From Eutrigla gurnardus (lineage: Eukaryota > Chordata > Actinopteri > Perciformes > Triglidae): DNA of 64,000 bases. The stretch spans positions 26,858,628-26,922,627 of the forward strand of contig OY741275.1 of the NCBI GenBank assembly GCA_963514095.1, written 5' to 3'. The notes under the pieces were generated by a model. That model saw nothing but the letters and a program-made list of their open reading frames with translations, did not search any database and was not told where the DNA came from. Each line of letters starts with the position of its first letter. Within the stretch, counting starts at the first letter, position 1. The translations under genes and the position numbers were made by a program. Shown in pieces: positions 54,301 to 63,006 of this stretch.

Positions 54301-57300
54301 CTACACTAAAGAACAACCCACTATCTCTACACTAAAGAACAACCCACTATCTCTACTAAAGAACAACCCAGTATCTCTACACTAAAGAACAAACCAGTAT
54401 CTCTACACTAAAGAACAACCCAGTATCTCCACTAAAGAACAACCCACTATCTCTACACTAAAGAACAAACCAGTATCTCTACACTAAAGAACAACCCAGT
54501 ATCTCCACTAAAGAACAACCCACTATCTCTACTAAAGAACAAACCAGTATCTCTACACTAAAGAACAACCCAGTATCTCCACTAAAGAACAACCCAGTAT
54601 CTCTACACTACAGAACAACCCAGTATCTCTACACTAAAGAACAAACCAGTATCTCTACACTACAGAACAACCCAGTATCTCTACACTACAGAACAACCCA
54701 GTATCTCTACACTAAAGAACAAACCAGTATCTCTACACTAAAGAACAACCCAGTATCTCCACTGTAGATTCTAGAAAAAGAAGAAGATATTTTCTTGCAT
54801 TGATATTCCGACATCGTACAACACATCAACACATTTGTATTTTTCTGTTTTCCCGCCACACCACCGAGCAGCCGGCGGCGGCGACTCCAGCGCTCCCATA
54901 ATGAAAGGCTGCCGTACAGTAGCTGCTGAAGGGCGAGCAGGAAGACGGAAGTATCTAGAACAACGCTGCAGTTCAAAGCCAACATGGGATCAAAGCGTGC
55001 GATTAGCAGCAGAGCCAGCTCTTAGTGATCCTCTTCATCATTCATTACAGGTGAAGAAGAACGTGGTAGAAACCCCAGATCAAAGCCTGGAGCTGCAACA
55101 CACCCACATTACAGTTCAGCTCGGAGGGCGAGAATAGGAAAAGAAAGAAAAAGCAATCATGGGGAAAAATGCATATAATAATAAATGAGAATGTCTATTG
55201 AATGGAAGGAAAACAGATTGCATTCAGATGCTACACTAAGTGATTGGACACCACATTACGGTGCAGCGTCGACGGCTTCAGCACCTGATGGACAAACAGG
55301 ACCCACATTAATATGTTAAACATCGAGCTGATGTCACACGACGGCACAGATTTCTAATCAGCCGACGGAGAGACCCGGAGGTTATTTAAAAAGTCACGCG
55401 TCGTAATCATAATATTGTACCTGAGAAAGAAACTATTAGAATTAATGAATATTTCCAATTAGGTGCAGAATAATAACGTCTTCTCCCCTGGATTCCTGGT
55501 GAGTTAAATGATTTAAATGAGAATGAGTCTACATTGACTTTGGTTTCACACGGGACGCAAACAGGAGTCTCCTGGGTGAAAGTCCTGTGTATGTCTGACC
55601 CCTCCATCCATGCATCTCATTATTAGAGATGGATTTGTGTGTGTGTGACAATGGGAACGTAACATCCAACTACATTCAACTTGCAGTAACTGATTTAGTG
55701 GCCACTTGGGGGCAGCAGAAACACAACGACATCACATTTTAACAATAGATCTGTATATGACTTTTTCAATATTTGATAAAAACCATAAAAATTCTCTCAC
55801 CTTAACCGAGTTAATAATCATTTATCCCTCAATCATATATTGCAGGGGGAGAAAATAGGAATTATATTGCCAATGCAAGCAAACATTGATATTTACTGCA
55901 GAAAACATGTTTTATATGAAGCGAACGCCTCAGAGATACGGCTGCAAACTGACAGACGCTTTTATGTATGTGCAGCAGATTCCAGGGTTTTTCTTCTGTA
56001 TTGGCTCTACCAATTAAATTCCAGTGTGGAGGCTGCGAGTCTTTGCGTCCGCCATTCTTCACCTAACATATGACAGCGGCTTTTCTCCGTCCGTCGCGTA
56101 GCTCCGGAGGGATTAAACGTTTTGCCTTCATGTGCACCTCAGAAGCTTTTTGTCATAAATAACACACACACTGTTTCACCGCGTCAGCAGCGTCCACGCA
56201 GGCCGAATCAACCATCAGTAATTACACAGCAGAGTGAACATCTGGCTTCGGTGTCATCAGAAAAAGTCCATCACTCTGATTTAATAAAGAAAAGCTTCTC
56301 TTGCTGCTATAATATCCTCACTCCATCAACATTAGTAACGGAGCCCACAATTAACCTCGTTAACACAACAATGTGAACTTGTTTGGGGATTTTAAAACCT
56401 TAATTTATTAGTATGTTCTTTATAGTCGGGGTCTGTTCTCAAAGAGGGCTTGATCAGGTTCCAGATTGGGACCCAGTGACGAGACCACCACAACAGCAGC
56501 ACGACGGGCTAAAGGCCGACACATTATTATTATTATTATTATAAATTCAATCTATCAAAGAAGCAAAACCAACGATTGAACGACTTGTTCATACTAAAAC
56601 ACCTTCTTCCACCGAGGCCTTTAAAGGGCCGGTTCAGAACCGACGTCTAAGAACCACATTTTTTTTACAGTGTTTAGCGTTGCCATGACGATGATTGTGG
56701 TTCTGGACACACGGACCGAAACAGAGACCCAAACACGTGGCTTTAGCATCAGATATAAGAATGATACAGATTTCTAGAGGATATTAACAGTATCTCACTT
56801 CATATATTTTCAACTAGAAATCTCTCATAACTGAAAGCAGCTCATGAATATGAATCCGTGTGTCGTATTATTTGGGAGAATCCTTCTGATGGATATGAAA
56901 GTAGTAAGTGATTAAACCACTTGTCTGTGTGTGTAGCCAATTAATCTGAGAACGAAAGGCTAATTTCTCTCATCTAAATGTTATGGGTTTCTGCTCCGTT
57001 CTGGTGCCAGGAGCCGTAATCAGGACGTCCACGTTGGAACATTAAATATTTATGGAGGTTTGGCTCCTCGGACCAGCTCTACGGGCCGCTCTACTGGCTC
57101 TCTGGATGGAAGGGTCAATCTGGTGGTGGGTCGGTCATATACCTTCACACTAGCTGATGGACATTCATGGTGCCCAGAGGATGAATCCTGCCATATCCAG
57201 TGATCCCCTCCCTGACATTTTCTCCAACACCAGCAGCAGTTCTTATCTTGTAAAATGGTTCAAACTTTCTAACTTCTGTGTGGCGCCACCATGAGGTGGA

Positions 57301-59575
57301 CAGAAGTTGGTTCTGTTCACACATAGATGACATTTAATCACTTTGGTGTGATCCCTGGTCTTTTGCTCCAGGACCATCATCAGGTCGAAATCTTTATTTT
57401 TCCTATATTTTTTTTAACAAAAGCCAAAAAATGAAACCCCAGAATTCTACAACTAAATAAAATCACAAGAATAAAAGCAACAAATAGAAAAGCTGCGGCT
57501 AAACCACCAGCTCCTCTCTTCCCCTTCACTCTTATAAACGGCCTTTTGCCTCCTCAGCTTTACCTACCTGGAACATACCACCTGCCCAGGTATTGTAGGG
57601 GGAGCTAAACTGAGCAGGTGTCCAAACAACACGGAATAATTAACATGCAATTGTTACAAGATCTTTAAGTTACTGCTGCCATATCCATACATCTGTATGC
57701 AACCACCTACACACAACAACTCATCTAAATATTGTAGAGAGTCATTTCCTGCAGAACTACCTCACCTATCCTCCTCCGTCTTAGCAGCAGCCATGATTCC
57801 TGCTGAGAGGCCAGAATGAGACAAACCTGTTCACACTCCGCTTGATTGAGCAGCTGATCCATCGATACACCAACGATAGGAACCCCATGATTCCACAGGA
57901 CACTAAACACGCCTGTGTGATCTATACAGTCCAATATATACAGTGTCATATAAACCAAACACTGGACTGAAATGAACAATTAAACACTAAACATGTTTTT
58001 TGTGTCATGAACTAGAGCTTCCACAACAGAAACATCTCTATAAGCTGGATCACAAATAGACCATCAGCTCCTCTTTGCTCCTTCAACCTTAAAATAAACC
58101 GGTTGGTCGGATTGTTCCAAACTATGTAAATGAGCTGTGATGAATCACCTCGTCACTAATCCCCACACCTGATCCTTCCACAGTGGAGATTTGCATATCT
58201 CATTTTTTTGCATCTGCCACTTTTCTGATGGAAAGCTGGTAATTACGGTTAGAGCTCGGCCCGCTGCGCCCCCCGTCACCACGTAGCGAGCACCGCGGAC
58301 CACAGGACCAGGTTTATTCAGCCCCGGTGATTCATTTTACCGTGAGTTTGTCTTTGTAACTCTGAGACGGCATTTCTTAGGATCACGTCAAATATACAAT
58401 GTGGGCTGCTTTTCATACCACTTCCTTTCAAGATCGCAGGTAATCTCCTTAAAAACCAAGTCTGGTCTCACATAGACCTGGTCTCACAACCACCTGCTGG
58501 TCTCACACAGACCTGCTGGTCTCACATAGACCTGCTGGTCTCACAACCACCTGCTGGTCTCACACAGACCTGCTGGTCTCACATAGACCTGCTGGTCTCA
58601 CATAGACCTGCTAGTCTCACATAGACCTGCTGGTCTCACAACCACCTGCTGGTCTCACACAGACCTGCTGGTCTCACAACCACCTGCTGGTCTCACACAG
58701 ACCTGCTGGTCTCACATAGACCTGCTGGTCTCACATAGACCTGCAGTAAATGCATTGATTTCACTTCATTGACTAAAGTGAAGGACTGAGATAATCCATA
58801 TAGAAACGTATGAATGGCAGTAAATATGTAACTGATCACATTTTGTTTTCACTCCCTTATAGACTCTTACATCATGTTATCTTCATCCCGCTGTTTAATG
58901 TTTCTATGACAACAATATCTTCACACCAACCTTTTACTACTTGCTGCCTATAATGTCGGCTCTCTCATCAGTGACTACCACGAAGCAAACATGACATCAG
59001 CTTCAACAACCAGCGGTTCATTTCAACATGGACGACAAGGTCATCGCTAGCAGCTGTTTAAAATGCTACTGCTACATACATGTAGAAGCTAGCAAGGCAG
59101 CGGCGTTCTCAGCCCTTTATGGAAGAACAAACGCCTGGCGAGGGAACTTTATGTGGTTCTGTATGTGAATGGTCATGTGATTGAAAAGAAAGCAGCAGTG
59201 TGGATGAGTTATGAATGTTATGTTATGGATTCTATGTACGTTTCACAGGAATGAGTGGCGTCATGACAGAGATGTGAAAAATATGAAAGACCTTCATGTT
59301 TGCAAAGAAACGTACCTGTTTGACATCGTAAGCGAAGAGCACATACTTCAGGTCGGGGGACACAGAATACTTGGCCACGTTGAAATTGATCTGCAGAAAC
59401 AAAGACAGACGTACACTAGATTATTTTAGCATTTGTACACTCATAACTGAATACTCAGCACGACAAAGTAATCTGCTTACAAACGTGGTGTTGGTCAGGA
59501 CGATCTCCGTCTCGTTGGTGGCGATGTTGAACTTGATGACGTGGCCGTCGGTGTTTCTGTAGATGACTTCAGAGT
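27406..59575 (-). CDS. dpp10: dpp10, inactive dipeptidyl peptidase 10 (23 exons, 5' end outside window)
   Basis: Joined exons give 705 residues plus a partial first codon, ending in TAG. Sequence tracks human DPP10 closely: NTDGHVIKFNI, WELDPPEVVNSVLQYAAWGV, YPKGKQYPYPK, VRWLNRAQNISILTVCDTTT, GGRGEFHHIAMF, SAFSERYLGMP, and an acidic tail DEEDEEEE. The elbow reads GKGYGA, so the catalytic Ser is absent as in mammalian DPP10 (GKGYGG). HGTAD and DEGH remain. Known for DPP10: a type II membrane glycoprotein that modifies Kv4 channel trafficking and gating. The membrane segment and cytosolic tail, about 90 residues, would lie right of 64000. Exon order, intron positions and phases equal those of the plus-strand paralogue. 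DPP6 is less likely because the elbow lacks Asp and PPETLKL/GGRGEFHH resemble DPP10. Several introns carry minisatellites next to splice sites. Confidence 0.9.
27544..28565 (-). other. dpp10: intron V'-W' of dpp10
   Basis: 1.0 kb, no exon seen. Its acceptor end is dominated by a 14-bp G run on plus (27549-27562). Confidence 0.7.
28566..28639 (-). CDS. dpp10: dpp10 exon V'
   Basis: Encodes (A)NIHFQHTAELVKNLVKVGA then NYSMQ. Acceptor ccaccag, donor gtgtgt. Confidence 0.95.
28896..28955. repeat. (AT)n microsatellite beside exon U' donor
   Basis: About 30 AT units ending roughly 17 bp from the donor of exon U'. Confidence 0.97.
28972..29044 (-). CDS. dpp10: dpp10 exon U'
   Basis: Encodes FSSALQNVQALREQTLMLVH then GTAD. 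24 codons plus one base, as in human. Acceptor cctctcag; donor gtaaga, followed within about 17 bp by an (AT)n tract. Confidence 0.92.
29045..29564 (-). other. dpp10: intron T'-U' of dpp10
   Basis: 520 bp, nothing recognised. Confidence 0.65.
29565..29623 (-). CDS. dpp10: dpp10 exon T'
   Basis: Encodes (A)SAFSERYLGMPLRDDSRYQ, nearly identical to human SAFSERYLGMP. Acceptor ttcacag, donor gtgtgt. A 41-bp tandem array begins about 60 bp upstream of the acceptor. Confidence 0.95.
29685..29890. repeat. 41-bp x 5 tandem repeat
   Basis: Unit begins gttaacaggaaggagacccc and ends gtggcggggtccacc; five near-perfect copies in intron S'-T', about 60 bp upstream of the exon T' acceptor. Confidence 0.97.
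30141..30666. repeat. 13-bp minisatellite (gttgtttcgttgc)
   Basis: About 40 copies of a 13-bp unit with c/t and g/a variants (cgttgc, cgttac, cattac, atgctgc). With a 13-bp period all three plus frames repeat as VSLRCF/LFRYV-like peptides; these open frames are artefacts. It fills much of intron S'-T'. Confidence 0.95.
30943..31042 (-). CDS. dpp10: dpp10 exon S' (inactive nucleophile elbow)
   Basis: Encodes GYGAYITLMMLKSTDGLFKC then SCAMSPVTDWKLY. The elbow is GKGYGA: Gly at the Ser position as in mammalian DPP10, and Ala in place of the final Gly. Acceptor ttttcag, donor gtgaga. Confidence 0.95.
31245..31299 (-). CDS. dpp10: dpp10 exon R'
   Basis: Encodes (E)FMMKLPYIDRSRIALFGK. Acceptor tttccag, donor gtgagc. 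Confidence 0.93.
31300..32338 (-). other. dpp10: intron Q'-R' of dpp10
   Basis: 1.0 kb, no feature recognised. Confidence 0.65.
32339..32533 (-). CDS. dpp10: dpp10 exon Q' (converted exon)
   Basis: Encodes (D)SAPGGQAVSDRFSLSWDSV, LVSSDSIIVARLDGRGSGFQ, to DVQDQIAAVE. Nine nucleotide differences from plus exon Q over 195 bp; five of them cluster in the last 11 bases. Acceptor ctctcacag, donor gtacgt. Confidence 0.95.
32684..32710. repeat. (AT)n tract beside exon P' donor
   Basis: About 13 AT units within 20 bp of the exon P' donor. Confidence 0.9.
32729..32798 (-). CDS. dpp10: dpp10 exon P'
   Basis: Encodes (D)LPLKISYPPDFSESRHYG then LLLL and two bases. Acceptor cctctcag, donor gtaaat, followed within about 20 bp by an (AT)n tract. 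Confidence 0.92.
32890..32988 (-). CDS. dpp10: dpp10 exon O'
   Basis: Encodes (x)YYILENNSLLKAALKLKRI then QLTEFKTVQVEHF, matching KYFILESNSMLKEAILK of DPP10. Acceptor tccccag, donor gtgaga. Confidence 0.92.
32989..34869 (-). other. dpp10: intron N'-O' of dpp10
   Basis: 1.9 kb. Contains a short G run (33080), (GT)n at 33807-33860 and a dispersed-repeat core at 34248-34290. No exon. Confidence 0.7.
33807..33860. repeat. (GT)n microsatellite
   Basis: About 27 perfect GT units. Confidence 0.98.
34870..34914 (-). CDS. dpp10: dpp10 exon N'
   Basis: Encodes (G)PGAPTVILHSLNNS. 45 bp, one codon shorter than plus exon N. Acceptor ctttcag, donor gtaagt. Confidence 0.88.
34915..36230 (-). other. dpp10: intron M'-N' of dpp10
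   Basis: 1.3 kb with an 18-bp C run (35385-35402) and an interspersed repeat at its 5' end (36000-36228). Confidence 0.7.
36000..36228 (-). repeat. dispersed repeat adjoining exon M' donor
   Basis: Reads on minus: gcagctctg, cctccctcccaaaaagccca, ccagcagacattctgctgag, agctcctcttcctctacaag. A diverged shorter copy in the sense direction of the plus gene is at 8780-8900. Confidence 0.65.
36231..36352 (-). CDS. dpp10: dpp10 exon M'
   Basis: Encodes (S)VKTVGLFPRRCLTCELNKA, HCLYFDADISPTNQHVILRC, K. Same cysteine spacing as plus exon M. Acceptor cctcag, donor gtaggc; a dispersed repeat starts right after the donor. Confidence 0.94.
36353..36797 (-). other. dpp10: intron L'-M' of dpp10
   Basis: 445 bp, nothing recognised. 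Confidence 0.65.
36798..36845 (-). CDS. dpp10: dpp10 exon L'
   Basis: 48-bp exon: (L)YFLSTEGSPRRRQLF plus two bases. The donor gttcct is weak but fixed by frame and by the paralogue. Confidence 0.9.
36938..37029 (-). CDS. dpp10: dpp10 exon K'
   Basis: Encodes FRADQNEVRHLTSGNWEVTR then IVAYDENTDN and two bases of Leu. Acceptor cctctcag, donor gtgagt. Confidence 0.93.
37030..37919 (-). other. dpp10: intron J'-K' of dpp10
   Basis: 890 bp, AT-rich in its 5' half; no feature recognised. Confidence 0.65.
37920..38027 (-). CDS. dpp10: dpp10 exon J'
   Basis: Encodes NQKPVFSKDAGRFFLTVPVK then QGGRGEFHHIAMFTTQ. QGGRGEFHH is as in human DPP10. Acceptor ccctacag, donor gtgaac. A 23-bp tandem array begins about 47 bp upstream of the acceptor. 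Confidence 0.94.
38074..38472. repeat. 23-bp minisatellite near exon J' acceptor
   Basis: About 17 copies of gctgggatcagatcctccaa + cgc/cac. The gcg variants cluster on the J' side and the acac variants at the far side. Only about 47 bp separate it from the exon. Confidence 0.97.
38473..39544 (-). other. dpp10: rest of intron I'-J' of dpp10
   Basis: 1.07 kb, nothing recognised. Confidence 0.6.
39545..39583 (-). CDS. dpp10: dpp10 exon I'
   Basis: 13-codon micro-exon RHEEGSELWLSKQ, phase 0 on both sides. Acceptor tttttcag, donor gtaaag. Small but supported by the paralogous exon of the same size. Confidence 0.85.
40027..40180. repeat. irregular G-rich minisatellite
   Basis: Alternating units built from ggtctggagagaggcctg and ggtctggaggggg. 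Irregular period near 24 and 13 bp; G-rich on plus. Confidence 0.9.
40252..40312. repeat. palindromic (AT)n block
   Basis: An AT tract with symmetrical acagta (40265) and tactgt (40297) marks forming a near-perfect inverted repeat of about 56 bp. Confidence 0.85.
41413..41485. repeat. (CA)n / (TG)n microsatellite overlapping exon H' donor
   Basis: About 36 dinucleotide units, one TA interruption. On minus its first GT is the splice donor of exon H'. Confidence 0.97.
41486..41609 (-). CDS. dpp10: dpp10 exon H' (donor inside a TG microsatellite)
   Basis: Encodes (R)EHYVTMVKWISKTQTSVRW, LNRAQNISILTVCDTTTGAC and VT. By homology it ends at ACG, so the donor is the first GT of a roughly 72-bp (GT)n tract. 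Acceptor tctcacag. Confidence 0.9.
41867..41964 (-). CDS. dpp10: dpp10 exon G'
   Basis: Encodes AGQPNPAVKLFVVNLYGPTH then TLELTPPETLKL. Matches DPP10 AGQVNPTIKLYVVNLYGPTHTLELMPP. Acceptor ctcgcag, donor gtgagg. Confidence 0.95.
41965..43292 (-). other. dpp10: 3' part of intron F'-G' of dpp10
   Basis: 1.3 kb of non-array intron, no exon seen. Confidence 0.65.
43293..43934 (-). repeat. 20-bp minisatellite derived from exon F' end and its 5' splice site
   Basis: About 32 copies of GTCAGTACCCGTACCCCAAG (minus strand) starting at the intron's first base. About a dozen units end AAG before the next GTCAGT, the rest mostly ATG. A copy of the exonic GGGAAGCAGTACCCG lies inside the array near 43440. 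The unit at 43708-43713 has mutated to ATG|GTAAGT. Confidence 0.97.
43935..44089 (-). CDS. dpp10: dpp10 exon F' (donor site duplicated into a minisatellite)
   Basis: Encodes EEILQSHVAHWWSPDGERLA, FLVLNDSLVPNMALPRFTGM and MYPKGKQYPYPK. The last 14 bases of the exon plus the donor (CCCCAAG|GTCAGT) form the unit of the 20-bp tandem array that follows immediately. The exon end at AAG is set by homology to human DPP10 and to plus exon F; both stop at YPYPK. Confidence 0.92.
44291..44411 (-). CDS. dpp10: dpp10 exon E'
   Basis: Encodes IYIFENNIYYQSDVKSNSLR then LTSSGKEGIIFNGIADWLYE. Nearly identical to human DPP10 over this segment. Acceptor ctctgcag, donor gtaggc. Confidence 0.95.
44412..45600 (-). 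other. dpp10: intron D'-E' of dpp10
   Basis: 1.2 kb with a long (AC)n tract at 45258-45339. No exon. Confidence 0.7.
45258..45339. repeat. (AC)n microsatellite
   Basis: About 41 perfect AC units. Confidence 0.98.
45601..45682 (-). CDS. dpp10: dpp10 exon D'
   Basis: Encodes (R)EVWELDPPEVVNSVLQYAA and WGVQGQQL. Acceptor ctttcag, donor gtgaga. Confidence 0.95.
45955..46007 (-). CDS. dpp10: dpp10 exon C'
   Basis: Encodes VYRHSYMASYSIYNIHT and two bases of Arg. Same 53-bp length and phase as plus exon C. Acceptor gctgcag, donor gtgagt. Confidence 0.92.
48227..48254. repeat. (ATG)n microsatellite
   Basis: About nine ATG units. Confidence 0.95.
52481..54764. repeat. 26-bp minisatellite, 2.3 kb
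   Basis: About 88 units of ctctacactaaagaacaacc + cagtat, with cagtat/cactat alternation, occasional loss of acac and a-rich variants (aaagaaaaaaacag). Strand-asymmetric, G-poor on plus. Confidence 0.97.
55535..55600 (-). repeat. dispersed 'ggactttcaccc' repeat copy
   Basis: On minus reads caggactttcacccaggaga then ctcctgtttgcgtcccgtgt and gaaacc. It is the best match to the 11090 copy. Confidence 0.6.
58461..58745. repeat. 19-bp minisatellite (ctgctggtctcacatagac)
   Basis: About 15 copies with catagac, cacagac and caaccac variants. Confidence 0.95.
59316..59390 (-). CDS. dpp10: dpp10 exon B'
   Basis: 25 codons, phase 0: INFNVAKYSVSPDLKYVLFA then YDVKQ. Acceptor ttctgcag, donor gtacgt. Followed by a 13.3 kb intron. 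Confidence 0.93.
59481..59575 (-). CDS. dpp10: dpp10 exon A'
   Basis: Most 5' exon visible. Encodes SEVIYRNTDGHVIKFNIATN then ETEIVLTNTTF, with sequons NET and NTT. Acceptor tgtctcag, donor gtaagc. Confidence 0.92.
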
Positions 59576-62294
59576 CTGAGACAGAGAGAAAAATAACATC
59601 TGTGTGAAGGAAAGCAGCGACGGCAGCCTCTGTTTGGATGTGTGGAGTTGGAAACAAACAGCTCTCTAAGCCTCATCCTTCCCTCAGACAAAATTAACAG
59701 TAACAATGCAGCAGAACGCCAGACGGCTCCAGTCTGTGCAGCTGAAACCAAAAGTGATTAACTGGGAGAATCGGGAGTGAGATTTCTCTGGCAGACGAAC
59801 ACAAAGGAAGGCTGCGTTCATCATCTTCTAGGTAAAGCAGCTTTCCAAGGAGACAGCTGATTGGACGAGACGGGTTTGTTTGTTTGCTGTCAGAGCTCAA
59901 ACGTTCAGGAAGCTCCGACGTCACCATGAAATCTCTCTGTCAGCACGATTCTGGTTTCAAGTCCAACGGTGGAGCCAAATGCAAAAAGAGCCCAATCCAC
60001 AAAAAGCTGTAACGAAAGGCGTTTTTACGCAGATATTCTGCTGTAACCACGGAAACAAGAGCCCTCGATACGCCGCCATCACACCTTTTAGAGACACAGC
60101 TTTGGGAACCGGAGGTTAAACATCGGCGTCGCTGGTAGTGCGATGGATTCTATCAGGGTCAGAAATGCGATTTAACGACGGAAGGTGAACCTTTGCTCGT
60201 CGTGTACATTTACTCGACTCCAGAGCCATCAAGTGAACGCTCCACATGGGTTTGAGCGGGTGTTGGATGGGTCCCCTGAGAGTCTTAGACCAGTCCATGT
60301 GGTCGTTAGGGTCACACAAGTCCGAGTGTGGTTGGCTGTCGGTTTGTCTGGGGACTGATCTGAGGTCTGTACTGGATGAGGCTCCACTGTTGAGAGACTA
60401 AAATAGCCTCTTTAACTCTTCTCTCCAACCATCTGTCTTCCTCAGACAGAATGAGAACATCTGTGTCCCCAAAGCGTCCCTCAATGTGTCCTTCAGATCC
60501 AGATGGACTGCTGAGTCCAGACCTGAGGACCTGGTTCTCCTGTGTTGTATCTGTTTGTGCAGCGGTTGTTTAGTTTCCCCAACGTCCAGGTCTGTTCGTT
60601 CCTCCCTGCATTTGGATACACCACACTGCCCAGAAGGCTTCTGGGTAATTTGTCCTTGCAGTAGACAAGGTTTTGCCTCGGGGAGTTGCTGGACTCGAGG
60701 TGCACAGGGACGCAGTGTTTATGTGTGTTTAATCAATGCATGTTATACTTGTGAGTGTTGGTGACGTTACTTAACCCTTAAATCCGTCAGTAAAATAGGC
60801 CGATGAATCCCCGAGTCCCTCTGCAGGACTCTCTGGGGTCATCAATGCCTCGGGGACCCGTACAGTAATGAATTACAAGTCAGCACAGCTGCCGTCGCTG
60901 AATTCCTCTGTTATAGCCAAACAGCTGCCTGACGGCGTGTTGGGACGGCGTTCTGCACCCTGAGACAGGCTTCCCCTGGTCCACCCTGGTCCACCCAGGT
61001 CCACGAGGTCCTCCATGGTCCACCATGGTCCACGTGCTCTGATCGGATGTGAAAATATAATAAAATAAAATAGACGTAACCCTTTAAGAGCTGCAGCCTT
61101 AATGGACTTTCCTGGTTCAACATTGCTGCGATGCAGTTGCTTGAAATAGCCGACGCCCTCCAAACACATCGCGCCTCTCTGACGAGGTCACTTTTAATAT
61201 GCAGTGATGTCACAACCTCAAATCAATGCATATCATTGCTCGCGGGCCGAGAGAGAGGAATTCATATTTACAGCTGATAAAAAGGAGCCCGTCCCTGTGA
61301 TCTTTAAAACATCACCGTGGGTCTCTGCTCTGCACTTGTCTCCTTAAATAATGAAATGTTGGCAGCTGAAGAGGAACCAGCTGAGACTCTGATGTATAAG
61401 TAATGTGCTACGTCTGTAACGCCATGAATAATGAACGGGCTGAACTCGGCTGGATTAAGTCACGGTCACCGTTAGCACGCTTGCAGGATTATAAACTCAG
61501 AGGCAAGACTCCATCCATGTGGAGATGCTTTTCATTCTGTTCATGTAGAATAATTCAGGACTTTCAGTTGGAATATTGATCTGAAACAAACCTTTTTTTT
61601 ATATGATTACAAAACATACAGTTCCTAAGCTCTCCTCATGAAAACACAGTCATTCTCTTCCAGTCCGTCTTTCTGGACCCATCACCATCTCTGGTTTGGT
61701 TGAAGTAAAGCCTCCATTCTCAGAGTTAATTGCCGTCTCTCCGCTGCCGTCGGCCTTTCTGCTGTTAACAGCTTAGGCTTGTCGCTTAGCGCCAACAGTC
61801 GGAAACACACTTTTAAACGATGCCTTATAGATGTAATACGAGTGAAGATTTGGCAACTGGATTGATCATTCCCAGCCTCAAATGAATTCATGAACTGGAA
61901 ATGCGGCAAGTGCAGGGGATTGTGGGTAGGAGGACACACGCATGTTACCTTGTAAATCCTCTGAACAAAGGAATCCGTCCTCGGGAGGACTCAAAGGATC
62001 GCGGACACAGAAAACGTCCTTCGGCGGGATTATATGTCGGAGCATCGTTGAAATGCAGCCGTGACTTTGAGAAACGGCCCATTTGTCAGCTGGGATTTAA
62101 TTAAAGATACGGTGAGGAATAAAGTGTTGGTAGTGGAGGCTGGTATTCATCAGGACCAATCAAATCAGCTCTTCCTCTTTGCTTTTTAAAACCTCTCAAA
62201 GCTTGTAGGTCAAAAATAACAGCGAGCCACGAAAAGAGAAGGTGGCGTCATCACGTTATATGCAGAACTATCATCACTACAGGTTCATTCTGTC

Positions 62295-62783
62295 AGACCT
62301 GTCAATCAGCAGGTAAGCCCCGCCCCCTAAAGCATCCCCTGCTTTCTGGTCTGGTGGACTCTAAATGGACCATAATGTACTAAATGAACATCATGCTGGA
62401 TTGAAGAAGACTTGAAACTAGAGATTGAGACCATAAACTCATGTTTACAATGTTTACTGAGATAATACATCAAGAGAGAAGTAGGACCATTTTCTCATAG
62501 ACTTCTATACAACCAGAGAGGAGTCGCCCCCTGGTGGCCAGCAGAGAGAAGTAGGACCATTTTCTCATAGACTTCTATACAACCAGAGAGGAGTCGCCCC
62601 CTGGTGGCCAGCAGAGAGAAGTAGGACCATTTTCTCATAGACTTCTATACAACCAGAGAGGAGTCGCCCCCTGGTGGCCAGCAGAGAGAAGTAGGACCAT
62701 TTTCTCATAGACTTCTATACAACCAGAGAGGAGTCGCCCCCTGGTGGCCAGCAGAGGGAATGACAGTTTAAGGCACTTTCAGA
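62295..62783 (+). repeat. interspersed element with four 70-bp tandem units
   Basis: Second copy of the element at 7591-8216, nearly identical leader and units but four units instead of six. Same strand, so antisense to dpp10 and sense to the plus gene at the other site. Confidence 0.92.
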
Positions 62784-62980
62784 CCTGAAGGTTACTTCGG
62801 TGATAAAACCTACAGGCTGTCTCCTCAGATGATAATTCAAAGTATATCACCCTGACCTTTTCCAGTATTGATAACACTTGAAGGTAATTGTTTATTTATT
62901 TTGTATGATAAAAGTTCTCCCCATCTACAGCCATCATTGTGTTTCCATAGAGACCATAGAGTGATCTCAGTGATCCAGAG

Positions 62981-63006
62981 CCCCCCCCCCCCCCCCCCCC
63001 CCCCCC
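62981..63006. repeat. poly-C tract (26 C)
   Basis: Uninterrupted C run. Other long C runs lie at 26127 and 35385. Confidence 0.95.

Larger units (their letters stand above)
46008..59315 (-). other. dpp10: 13.3 kb intron B'-C' of dpp10
   Basis: Largest intron. No exon or foreign gene recognised. Contains (ATG)n at 48227-48254, a C run at 50309, the 26-bp array at 52481-54764, a dispersed-repeat copy at 55535-55600, (ATT)n near 56524, and a 19-bp array at 58461-58745. The remainder looks like ordinary AT-rich intron. Confidence 0.75.

Noticed and set aside
52481..54764. CRISPR-like array
   Set aside because: Units are contiguous with no unique spacers, and the sequence is a vertebrate intron.
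1317..59575. Inverted pair as an assembly artefact of one gene
   Set aside because: Most exons differ clearly between the copies, intron lengths and repeats differ, and both copies are open; only exon Q is near-identical.
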